Made by a program: the position numbers and the translations under genes. The notes below the pieces were generated by a model, which made no database searches, had not been told where the DNA came from, and was given only the letters and a program-made list of their open reading frames with translations. A DNA stretch of 21,712 nt, taken from contig AUXH01000320.1 in the NCBI GenBank assembly GCA_000482145.1, positions 1 through 21,712 on the forward strand. Reading direction: 5' to 3'. Below are positions 7,462 to 14,653 of the stretch, piece by piece; within the stretch, counting starts at the first letter, position 1; each line of letters begins with the position of its first letter. The stretch comes from Strigomonas culicis (Eukaryota > Euglenozoa > Kinetoplastea > Trypanosomatida > Trypanosomatidae).

Positions 7462-9954
7462 TTAATCGGTCGCCCGCTTGACGGGTCGCTTCACTTTTGG
7501 CTTCTGGACCGTCGGCACGCGCACCTCCTCCTCGTCGACGGCATCGTCGTCGTCGTTGTCGTCGTCGTCGCCGTCGATCGCGACCTCCATCACCGGGCCG
7601 GCGCCGAGGCTCACCTCGCGCGTGACAAACAGCAGCGCGAGCAGCAGCAGCATGAGCCCCACCAGGGCGGCCACGCCCTGCGAGTTCTGGCTGTCCGTGC
7701 TGCCGGCGATGACGTAGAGCCCGTGGGTGCCCAGCACGATAATGTCCAGGATGCCGTCGCCCGTCACGTCGGCGAGGAGGGCGGGGGCGATGGGCGGCGC
7801 GGGCAGCCGTACGTGCTGCACGACGCGCCCCTTCTTGGCGCTGATGACGCAGAGATACTCCTCCCCCAACGCAACCACGTAGGGGCTGGTGTGGCTCAAG
7901 CGGTCGAAGAGGTTGCCGCCGTAGCGCCGCTGGATGGGCGCGTCGCCGTCCACCTCGTCCGCGCGCTCGGCGTGGAACGGGTGGTACGCCACGAGGTGCG
8001 GGAAGTGGGCGACCGTCGCGTGCACCTCCTCCGTCGCGTGCCGCGGCGGCGGCGGCGCGCCGGGGCGCCCCGCCGCGCGCTCGTCGACGAGGTGCGCCGC
8101 CTCGCCCTCGCGGCCCTTGCCCTTCGTCGAGGTGAAGGCCGACATCGTCTGCGCGCGCCACCGCACGCGCCGGCGCAGCGGGTCGACGCCGGTGACGAGC
8201 CCGCTGTCGAGCAGGAAGACGGCGAGCCGCTCCACCTGGACGACGTGGGCGCCGCGGCGCGTGTGTGTCTGCACGACGAGCGGCACCGTGCTCTGCGTCG
8301 TGTCGTCCACCACGTTCTGGCTGCCGAAGAGCGCCAGCGTGTCGACGGCGCCGTCGCCCGCGTCCACCGCCTCGCCGTAGAGGAACTGGCGCAGCCCGTC
8401 GAGGTTGCCCAGGAAGCCGACCGAGTCGCAGATGGTCACGTTCAGCAGCAGCTCCTCCGCGACGGGGACGCCGGTCTCCACCGTGCCGAGGCAGTCCCGC
8501 ACGAGCTCCACGCCGTGCTGCGAGTGCGGCGCCACGCGCGCGCCGATCGTCGTCGAGATGGCCTCGATGTAGTAGTCGTCGTTGATGTCGTCGTACACGG
8601 TGTGCATGGACTTGAGCGGCTGCAGGCTCGTCACGATGCTACCCGTGTAGAGGTGCACCGCCTCCATGCCGTGCGGGCCGTGGAAGACAAGTGTGTTCGC
8701 CGGCGTCGGCGCCGCGCCGGCGCCGCGGCTGGCGGACGCCGACGGTCCCTTCCGCGTCTCGCCCGTCTTCGCCTGCAGCTGCTTCGCCCAGGCCGCCATG
8801 CGCTCGCCGAGCTCGCCGTAGTCCTCCTCCGCGAGGCGAAGCACCTGCCGCTGCCCTCTCGCGCGGCCCTCCTGGCGGAAGAAGGTCATGGTGCTCTGCC
8901 GCGGCCCGTGGCGTGAGCTGGCGACCTTGCGGCCCTTGCTGCGGTAGAAGATGTGCGGCCGCAGCTCCGCGTCCCAGAGGTGCGCAAAGCGGTGCGGCAG
9001 CGCCGCGATGACGGCCTGGCGGTACGTCGTCCACGGCTGCTCGTAGTGCCGCTGCACCGGCGCGACCACGAAGGCGCCGTCCGCCTTCGCCCTCCCCTGC
9101 TGCACGCCGGCCGGCGCCGCGGTGCTGCTGTTGCCGCCCGCGCGCTGGAACGTCTGGGCCTCCCACAGGTCCGCGTCGGGGCTCTGCTCCGCCTCGCGGA
9201 TGACGTCGTCGAGGTCGCTGCCGCTGTCGGACAGGTACCGCCAGCGCAGCGCGCCGTCCGCGGCGTTGAAGGCCGCGTAGAGCATCATCGCGACACCGTT
9301 CGCGTCGACCGCCGGCATCGCGACAGCGACCACACCCTGGTCGTCCCTGTTCACGCGCTCCGGCAGGACCACCACGGTGGCGAAGTCGGCGTGGGTGTAG
9401 CACGCGGGGGGCGCGACGTTGATGGACCACAGCTTGGCGCCCTCCGGCGTCAGGAGGTGGAGGTAGTAGTTTGCCGTGACCACCGCGACGAGGGTCGAGG
9501 CGGGGAGGCTCTCCGTGGGCGCGCCCGCCGTGCCGGTCCCGAGGCCGATGACGCGCGAGTGCAAGTCGTGCTCCACAACCGGCAGCCCGCGGGGCACGCA
9601 CGCGCCGAGCTCGCCGCGGTGCCGGTGCGGCGTGCCGCGCGTCAGCTCCGTGAAGGCGACGCGCGTCCGCGCCTCGTTGCTGAGCCCCGCGTGGACGAGC
9701 AGCGTCCGGCGCCGCCGCCGGCCGGAGGCGCCCGGGGGCGCCGGCGCCGTGTAGGACAGCACGATGGGCCTCGGGGGCATGAGCCGAAGCTGCAGCTGCT
9801 GCGCGACCCCGCCCTCCTCCCCGCCGCTCTGCGCGACCTCGGCCGCGTCGTAGAGGGCGCAGTGGGGGCTGAACTGCACGGTCTCCTCCTGGTACCACAG
9901 CACGACGAAGAGGAGCAGCGCCACGAAGACGACGGCGATGTCACGGCTCCGCAT
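7462..9954 (-). CDS. FG-GAP repeat (integrin-alpha-like) membrane protein
   Basis: An 830-residue protein. An N-terminal signal anchor (residues about 5-21, DIAVVFVALLLFVVLWY) and a second hydrophobic segment (about 761-777, VAALVGLMLLLLALLFV) bracket a long luminal or extracellular domain; a 53-residue tail with a DDDDNDDDD acidic run and a basic end follows. Just before the second segment, residues about 729-741 read DVTGDGILDIIVL, a calcium-binding-type FG-GAP/VCBS loop with its following strand. DDINDDYYIEAIS and DALLADV-like strands upstream suggest further degenerate beta-propeller blades. Two Asn-glycosylation sequons (NSS, NVT) are present. Such proteins usually mediate adhesion or folding contacts; the role here is unknown. 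I chose ATG 9954 because the longer frame begins only at a TTG (10011) and the predicted leader has no earlier ATG. Confidence 0.75.
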   Translation of the reverse strand: MRSRDIAVVFVALLLFVVLWYQEETVQFSPHCALYDAAEVAQSGGEEGGVAQQLQLRLMPPRPIVLSYTAPAPPGASGRRRRRTLLVHAGLSNEARTRVAFTELTRGTPHRHRGELGACVPRGLPVVEHDLHSRVIGLGTGTAGAPTESLPASTLVAVVTANYYLHLLTPEGAKLWSINVAPPACYTHADFATVVVLPERVNRDDQGVVAVAMPAVDANGVAMMLYAAFNAADGALRWRYLSDSGSDLDDVIREAEQSPDADLWEAQTFQRAGGNSSTAAPAGVQQGRAKADGAFVVAPVQRHYEQPWTTYRQAVIAALPHRFAHLWDAELRPHIFYRSKGRKVASSRHGPRQSTMTFFRQEGRARGQRQVLRLAEEDYGELGERMAAWAKQLQAKTGETRKGPSASASRGAGAAPTPANTLVFHGPHGMEAVHLYTGSIVTSLQPLKSMHTVYDDINDDYYIEAISTTIGARVAPHSQHGVELVRDCLGTVETGVPVAEELLLNVTICDSVGFLGNLDGLRQFLYGEAVDAGDGAVDTLALFGSQNVVDDTTQSTVPLVVQTHTRRGAHVVQVERLAVFLLDSGLVTGVDPLRRRVRWRAQTMSAFTSTKGKGREGEAAHLVDERAAGRPGAPPPPRHATEEVHATVAHFPHLVAYHPFHAERADEVDGDAPIQRRYGGNLFDRLSHTSPYVVALGEEYLCVISAKKGRVVQHVRLPAPPIAPALLADVTGDGILDIIVLGTHGLYVIAGSTDSQNSQGVAALVGLMLLLLALLFVTREVSLGAGPVMEVAIDGDDDDNDDDDAVDEEEVRVPTVQKPKVKRPVKRATD

Positions 9955-10068
9955 GACGCCTGCTGGACGGTGAAGGGGCGAGTGTGGGGGTCCGCAAGAA
10001 GGGCAGCGCAACGCTTCTACGACACTACAAATAGCTTTCTCGCCTTTGCTAAAAACTGTTCTATTCTT

Positions 10069-10070
10069 CT
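10069..10070 (-). promoter_or_regulatory. Candidate spliced-leader acceptor AG for the FG-GAP gene
   Basis: The minus strand has a pure TC dinucleotide tract (10119-10096), then CACCCACATTCCTT, an A run and the first AG at 10070-10069. The leader to ATG 9954 would be about 114 bases without an earlier ATG. Confidence 0.6.
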
Positions 10071-10095
10071 GTTTTTTTTTTTAAGGAATGTGGGT

Positions 10096-10119
10096 GAGAG
10101 AGAGAGAGAGAGAGAGAGA
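10096..10119. repeat. GA dinucleotide microsatellite acting as a likely polypyrimidine tract
   Basis: There are twelve GA units on the plus strand, read as TC units on the transcribed strand. The position just upstream of a first AG suggests that this microsatellite is the polypyrimidine tract used for trans-splicing of the FG-GAP mRNA. Confidence 0.85.
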
Positions 10120-10289
10120 AAGCAGAACAACATACGCATAACAGGTACAGTGATACAACGCACAGCGTAGCACTCGCACGTGTTTGAAAGCAGCTAGGAC
10201 ATACAAGGAAACGCAAGAAGGATAAGGAAGAAGAGAAATGTACAATTAAGATGCGCCAACGCACCCTCCTCTCTCGCATCCCGCGTGGC

Positions 10290-11402
10290 CTACTGGAACC
10301 GCATGCCGCGCGGCCCCCCAGGGGTCCCCCGCTGCTGTGGGTTGACCAGGTTGAGCGGACCCCGCCCCGCGGCCAGCCCCTTCCCTCCCGTCGGCGGCGG
10401 TGGGGAGACCCGCACAGCGGCCGCGGCCGGCGGCGCGGAGGCCATGCTGCCGCCACCGGGGCCCTCCCCGCCGCCGCGCTCCCGCCGCTCCCACCCGTCC
10501 GCCCGCTCCAGGCTGGCCGCATCCAGCACCTGCCGGTGGCGGCGCTGCGCCACGACGGCCTGCAGCGCGAGGCGCTGGAAGAGCCACTGCTGGACGGCCC
10601 GCACCGCCGCCGGGGCCGTCACCGGCGTCAGCACGGCGGCGCACAGCGCGGTGGTGCACCGGATGGCCGCGGCCGCCGCCGCGGACGGGCCCTCGCCGGA
10701 CGCGCGGCTGCCGGGCCTCGCCGGACGCGCCGGGACCTTAGCCGGCGGTGGCACCACCTCCAGCGTGACGTCGCCCTGCGCCATCGCCTTGGACAGCGCG
10801 GCAAAGAACGACTCCCAGTTCGACACCTCCGCCGTCAGCTGAAAGCGCGCCGCGCCGCGGGCGGGCCCGCCCGTCTCGGCGGCCACCACGTCCGCCAGGG
10901 TGCTCACGTGCACGTAGCAAACGCTGCCGTGGTCGGTCAGCACCCACGCAACCGCGGCGTCGGCCTCGGCGGCGGCGGCGCGGCCCTCGCTGCTGCCGCT
11001 GCCCTCGCGCTCCACGCGCCGCACCTTCGGCCCGCCGCGCTCCCCGTCGCCATCCTCGCTCGCCGCGCGCGGCAGGCGGCCGAGGATGTGCGCGCGGTGC
11101 AGCAGCAGATCGTCGGCGCCGCCGGGCGGCGGGGCCGGCCCCGCGAGCGCGGCCGCCTCGCGGTGGCTCAGCGGCAGCAGGAACAGGGTCAGCAGCGGGT
11201 CCGCCTCGGCCGCACACGACAGGGAGACCTCGGGCGACGCCAGGGGGATCTCCGAGAAGCCGCCCAGGTCGGGGGGCGGGGCGGCACTGCGGCGGGCGGC
11301 CTGCACCACCTCGCGGTGGTGGCGCTCCGCGAGGAAGCAGCACGTGAGAGGGCCCGACGACTGCAGGCCGCGCGACGCTCGCTGGATGTCGACGATGGAC
11401 AT
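10290..11402 (-). CDS. Conserved-looking hypothetical protein; weak XRCC4/XLF-like pattern
   Basis: A 370-residue protein starting at ATG 11402 (MSIVDIQRASRGLQ), the first ATG after the predicted acceptor and the point where coding-type GC-rich DNA begins. I do not recognise it with certainty. Residues 1-80 look globular with beta strands (SLSCAAEA, LLTLFLLPL). A Gly/Arg/Glu-rich linker covers about 112-145. Residues 151-175 read AVAWVLTDHGSVCYVHVSTL and are followed by FQLTAEVSNWESFFAALSKAM and VTLEVV. A helical segment follows (about 266-300), then a Gly/Pro/Ala-rich tail ending in GGPRGMRFQ. The order strand-LTD-strand-VS-helix-strand-helix-tail, with a basic Pro-Arg-Gly-hydrophobic end, recalls XRCC4/XLF head domains and the XLF Ku-binding C-terminus. 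The similarity is weak and may be chance; no membrane segment or enzyme motif is present. Confidence 0.75.
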   Translation of the reverse strand: MSIVDIQRASRGLQSSGPLTCCFLAERHHREVVQAARRSAAPPPDLGGFSEIPLASPEVSLSCAAEADPLLTLFLLPLSHREAAALAGPAPPPGGADDLLLHRAHILGRLPRAASEDGDGERGGPKVRRVEREGSGSSEGRAAAAEADAAVAWVLTDHGSVCYVHVSTLADVVAAETGGPARGAARFQLTAEVSNWESFFAALSKAMAQGDVTLEVVPPPAKVPARPARPGSRASGEGPSAAAAAAIRCTTALCAAVLTPVTAPAAVRAVQQWLFQRLALQAVVAQRRHRQVLDAASLERADGWERRERGGGEGPGGGSMASAPPAAAAVRVSPPPPTGGKGLAAGRGPLNLVNPQQRGTPGGPRGMRFQ

Positions 11403-11496
11403 AAATAAAAAAAAAGAAACCTTTTTGCGTGCACACGAAACAAACAAACACAAATCCCAATCGCAACGACAGGAGCAAAAACACAAAGAAAAAAAG

Positions 11497-11498
11497 CT
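11497..11498 (-). promoter_or_regulatory. Candidate spliced-leader acceptor AG for the 370-residue hypothetical gene
   Basis: A CT-rich tract on the minus strand (about 11532-11510) is followed by CATTTAAAG, whose AG is at 11498-11497. The leader to ATG 11402 would be about 94 bases; a T-rich tract just downstream (11495-11480) makes a second, closer acceptor possible. Confidence 0.45.
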
Positions 11499-11695
11499 TT
11501 AAATGACGCAGGGGAACGAAAGAAGAAGAATCACAAAAAGAGCGACACAGAGTGACAACAATAGCGATGGCAAGGGGAAGAGGGTCTGGAGACATCCAAA
11601 ACAAAAGGATACGTGGATTGCCGTCTTTGGAAGAAACAACAGTAGTAAATGCTTGAAAGCAAACGGCCAGGTGTATCAACGTGTAAAAAAAAGAG

Positions 11696-11715
11696 TATTA
11701 TTATTATTATTATTA
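11696..11715. repeat. TAT trinucleotide microsatellite
   Basis: About 20 bases of uninterrupted TAT/TTA repeat in the presumed 3' untranslated region of the TTL-like gene. Confidence 0.85.
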
Positions 11716-11847
11716 AATCAAGAACGAAGGAAAAGAAGAATAAAAAGTGAAAAAAAAAACAGAAACATCTTTTCTTTTTTCTCTCCCGACGATGCACTCA
11801 CTGCAAATTATGTGTCAGCGTTCTTCCTCGTAGTCCCATGTGTGTAT

Positions 11848-13701
11848 CTACTTCTTTGCGTCCGTCTGGGGGTACACCTTGGCGTACCCATTCTTGGGCC
11901 GCGACGCCCCCAGCACGGTGGCCGGGAAGTGCGGCGCAATGGCCTTCTCGATGGTGTCGCCCATGAGCCGCGGCAGCAGGCGCGCCGCTCCGGCCGGCGC
12001 CCCGTTGATCTCGAGCAGCCACACCTTGAGGTTCTCGTCGATCAGAAAGTCGTAGCCGAACACCTGGAAGCAGATGGTCGGCGGGGGGTGCGGCTCCTCC
12101 GGCAGGTGCTCCCTGGCCGCCAGGAGGGTGTCGCGCACGACGTGGTAGATCTGCGGCATGATCGTGTTGGCCAGCGTCGGCTGGCTGCCGCCGTGGTGGT
12201 CGCGCGTGGCGGGGTCCGGCGACCGCACGGCGGCCCCGTTGCTGCTCTGATAGCTCGCCTCGTGCACCGACGGCGACCCCAGCGCGGAGCCGGGGGCCGG
12301 CCGCGAGGCGATGATGGTGCGCTTGGGCGACGTGATGGACTGGTGCCGCTGCAGCAGCCGCTCACCCTTGTAGCGCACGAGCCCGTCGAGGTGCTCCCGC
12401 CACAGCTCGTTGCCCTCCTCGTAGAGGGAGTAGTCCGCGCCCTCGGACTGCACGCAGTGGTTCGTGATGTGTGCGAGACGGCCGGAGCTGCCCTGCGCGG
12501 TCGCCGTCTCGCGGTCGTACACGACGCTGCTCGTGCGCATGATGAGCTCTTCGTGCACGTAGATCTCGTAGGGGTCGCGGAAGAGCAGCGCGAAGCAGCG
12601 GATGTCGAACTTGCGGCGGTGGTACAGCAGCGGCCGGTCAATGTACTGCTGGGCGACCCACATGCGGCTCCTCTGGCTGTCCACAAAGTGGAGCAGCCGC
12701 TGCAGCCCGGCGCGGTCGCCGTTGAAGATCTGGATGTTGTCCCCGTGGCTGCCCGAGGAGCTCTTTGCGATCCAGAGCGGCGGCTGGCCACCGGTCCAGC
12801 CCACCCTGCGGCTGCACGTCTCGAGCAGCGCGTCGCGCTCGTCCTTCTGCGGCTGGCCCGGGGCGAGCAGGAAGGACATGGGCAGGTAGGCGCCCAGCGT
12901 CTCCCAGTTGTGGCGGTGGTGCCGCAGGAGCGTCGACACCATCGTGCTCTTGAGCGTCACGCAGCGCGTGCCGTCGATGAAGTCGATCATGCGGGCCTCG
13001 CCGTCCCCGCTGGTGCCCATCGGCATCCGCACCCGCATCGCGCGGGTCGGGTACAGCCGCGACGAGGGTGGCGTGCAGTCGCCCTGCCGCATCGTCAGCG
13101 CGCGGTGCCGCAGGCACGCGATGCGGCGCTGCTCGATGAGCCGCTCCATCGGCATCTTGTCGCCCAGCATCAGGTGCACGTCGACCTCACTCAGGTCCCG
13201 CTGGTCCTCGACCACGTACAGCGTCTTGATCATCCCGCGCTGCCGCACCGTGACCTGGCGCCAGCGGCCGGTCGCGACGAGCTGCCGCGCAAGCTCCTCG
13301 TAGATGGAGCCGCACTTGCTCATCACGCCGAAGGTGTAGCACCGCTTCGGCCGCGGCGGCGCGGCGCCGTCGTGGTCGGGCGCCCCGTGCGCGCTGGACT
13401 CCCGCGACCGCGCGGGGGCCGGCGAGTGGCGCGCGGCGGAGGCCATGGAGGAGAGCGGCAGCGGCCCCGACGCGGGCGACAGCGCGCGGCGCGCCGGTAC
13501 GGTGGCCGGCCGCTGCGACCGCTGCACGCTGGACTTGCTGAGGTACGGCGACGACGCCAGGGCCGCGGCGCCCGCCGTGGGCTTCCGCACGACGCGCTGC
13601 CGGCTCGGCGACGCCACGGACTTGCTCTTGGAAACCAGCGGCTTCTCCGTCAGCTGGCTTTGGGCGATCGAGGCTTGACACAGTGAAGAGGAGACGCTCA
13701 T
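11848..13701 (-). CDS. Tubulin tyrosine ligase-type ATP-grasp enzyme (TTL family)
   Basis: A 617-residue protein; classical TTL has about 380. The ATP-grasp core shows PPLWIAKSSSGSHGDNI (about 308-323, nucleotide-binding loop), RRKFDIRCFALL (362-373, family RKFDIR), LAHITNHCVQ (409-418, family L-TN-x-x-x-Q) and FQVFGYDFLIDENLKVWLLE (545-564), ending in INGAPA (565-570) with the metal-binding Glu and Asn. NGAPA resembles true TTL more than the NxNPS form of many polyglutamylases, so addition of tyrosine to alpha-tubulin is the leading guess; glycylase or glutamylase activity cannot be excluded. The first 115 residues are Ser/Ala/Pro/Arg-rich and probably disordered. A Ser/Pro/His-rich insert of about 55 residues (455-510) interrupts the core before the last motif. 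The start at 13701 is the first ATG after the predicted acceptor. Confidence 0.85.
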   Translation of the reverse strand: MSVSSSLCQASIAQSQLTEKPLVSKSKSVASPSRQRVVRKPTAGAAALASSPYLSKSSVQRSQRPATVPARRALSPASGPLPLSSMASAARHSPAPARSRESSAHGAPDHDGAAPPRPKRCYTFGVMSKCGSIYEELARQLVATGRWRQVTVRQRGMIKTLYVVEDQRDLSEVDVHLMLGDKMPMERLIEQRRIACLRHRALTMRQGDCTPPSSRLYPTRAMRVRMPMGTSGDGEARMIDFIDGTRCVTLKSTMVSTLLRHHRHNWETLGAYLPMSFLLAPGQPQKDERDALLETCSRRVGWTGGQPPLWIAKSSSGSHGDNIQIFNGDRAGLQRLLHFVDSQRSRMWVAQQYIDRPLLYHRRKFDIRCFALLFRDPYEIYVHEELIMRTSSVVYDRETATAQGSSGRLAHITNHCVQSEGADYSLYEEGNELWREHLDGLVRYKGERLLQRHQSITSPKRTIIASRPAPGSALGSPSVHEASYQSSNGAAVRSPDPATRDHHGGSQPTLANTIMPQIYHVVRDTLLAAREHLPEEPHPPPTICFQVFGYDFLIDENLKVWLLEINGAPAGAARLLPRLMGDTIEKAIAPHFPATVLGASRPKNGYAKVYPQTDAKK

Positions 13702-13752
13702 ATGGACGGAGAAGGAAGCACTATCAAAAAAAAAGTATAAAAAAGAATAACA

Positions 13753-13754
13753 CT
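13753..13754 (-). promoter_or_regulatory. Candidate spliced-leader acceptor AG for the TTL-like gene
   Basis: A CT-rich run on the minus strand (about 13776-13763) is followed by TTATTATTATAG, with AG at 13754-13753. The leader to ATG 13701 would be about 51 bases without an earlier ATG. The tract is short, so other acceptors further upstream are possible. Confidence 0.45.
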
Positions 13755-14531
13755 ATAATAATAAGAGGAAGAAGGGCTGCGCACCTCTGGTACGTCGCTT
13801 TTCTCCTGTTGGTGTGAACAGTGAATGTGGAAGTAAAGGAATATTTAATGCAATGCGACAACGGGCAAGCGCGCGTACCTTTGTTTAGAAACGTTCTATC
13901 TAAATTTAACGATATCCAGGGAAGGGATTAAGAGAAGAAGAAAAAAAAGCTGTGCGTATGTATGTGTGTATTAAGAATAACGAGTATCTATGAAAGCTAT
14001 TGCGGAGTTATTCTAGTTCGTGTAAGAGTGTAGATATGTATCCGTATACACACTTTTTATTTGTTTAAAGAAAACAGAGAAGTGAGAAAAGATACAGGCA
14101 TCCTAATTGTCAAGTTCGATATACATGGTGTGTCTCGGTGCGCAATAGTAGTATGCCAAGAAGAAAGAAAAAGAACAGAAGGGAAGAACAAAAAAAAACT
14201 CATCTTCTATATACAAGTATATTATGAAAGTAGAACGATAAACTGCATTTCCGTCCATGCGCTTATATGCAGTGTTTGTGGATGTAATATACGTGTTGGT
14301 GTTCCTGGTGTATATAAATATATATATATATATGCATGTATATATGTATGGTAGTAAAGCTACAGAACGAAAAAGAAAAAAGAAGTAAATCTAATTCTAA
14401 AAAAAAAATGAGAAGTTGCCCAGGACCTAGTTTCCGCTTCAGTCTCGTTCACAGGTTTCGGTGTTGTTGCCGGGTTTGTTTTTTTCCGTTATCTATTGGA
14501 AAAAAAAGGAGGAAAATCATGCCTGTATGCA

Positions 14532-14559
14532 TGTGTGTGTGTGTGTGTGTGTGTGTGTG
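14532..14559. repeat. TG dinucleotide microsatellite
   Basis: Fourteen uninterrupted TG units on the plus strand (CA on the transcribed strand). They begin about 95 bases past the stop codon of the ArdC-N-like gene, inside its presumed 3' untranslated region. Confidence 0.9.
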
Positions 14560-14653
14560 GTGAGAGAGTGAGAAGGGACGAGAATGCAGAGAACACAAAG
14601 AAGCCAGCGAGTGGGGAAAGAGCAGCGCCCGACAGCGGCCCAGCGCCGCTGCG

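Larger units (their letters stand above)
9955..10289. other. Spacer between the XRCC4/XLF-like candidate and the FG-GAP gene
   Basis: About 335 bases with the acceptor of the FG-GAP gene and the short 3' untranslated region of the upstream gene. I see nothing else. Confidence 0.65.
11403..11847. other. Spacer between the TTL-like and 370-residue hypothetical genes
   Basis: AT-rich DNA containing a TAT trinucleotide repeat, A runs and the acceptor of the downstream gene. The plus-strand ORF crossing it continues antisense to the TTL-like gene and is not credible. Confidence 0.65.
13702..14653. other. Long spacer between the ArdC-N-like and TTL-like genes
   Basis: About 950 bases, AT-rich, with TA-rich stretches near 14308-14345, a TG microsatellite, A runs and no credible ORF. 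It probably holds a long 3' untranslated region of the ArdC-N-like gene. I see no tRNA or other structured RNA. Confidence 0.7.

Noticed and set aside
9955..10011. Upstream extension of the FG-GAP protein to 10011
   Set aside because: The extension begins at a TTG rather than an ATG, and would put 19 non-hydrophobic residues before the signal anchor.
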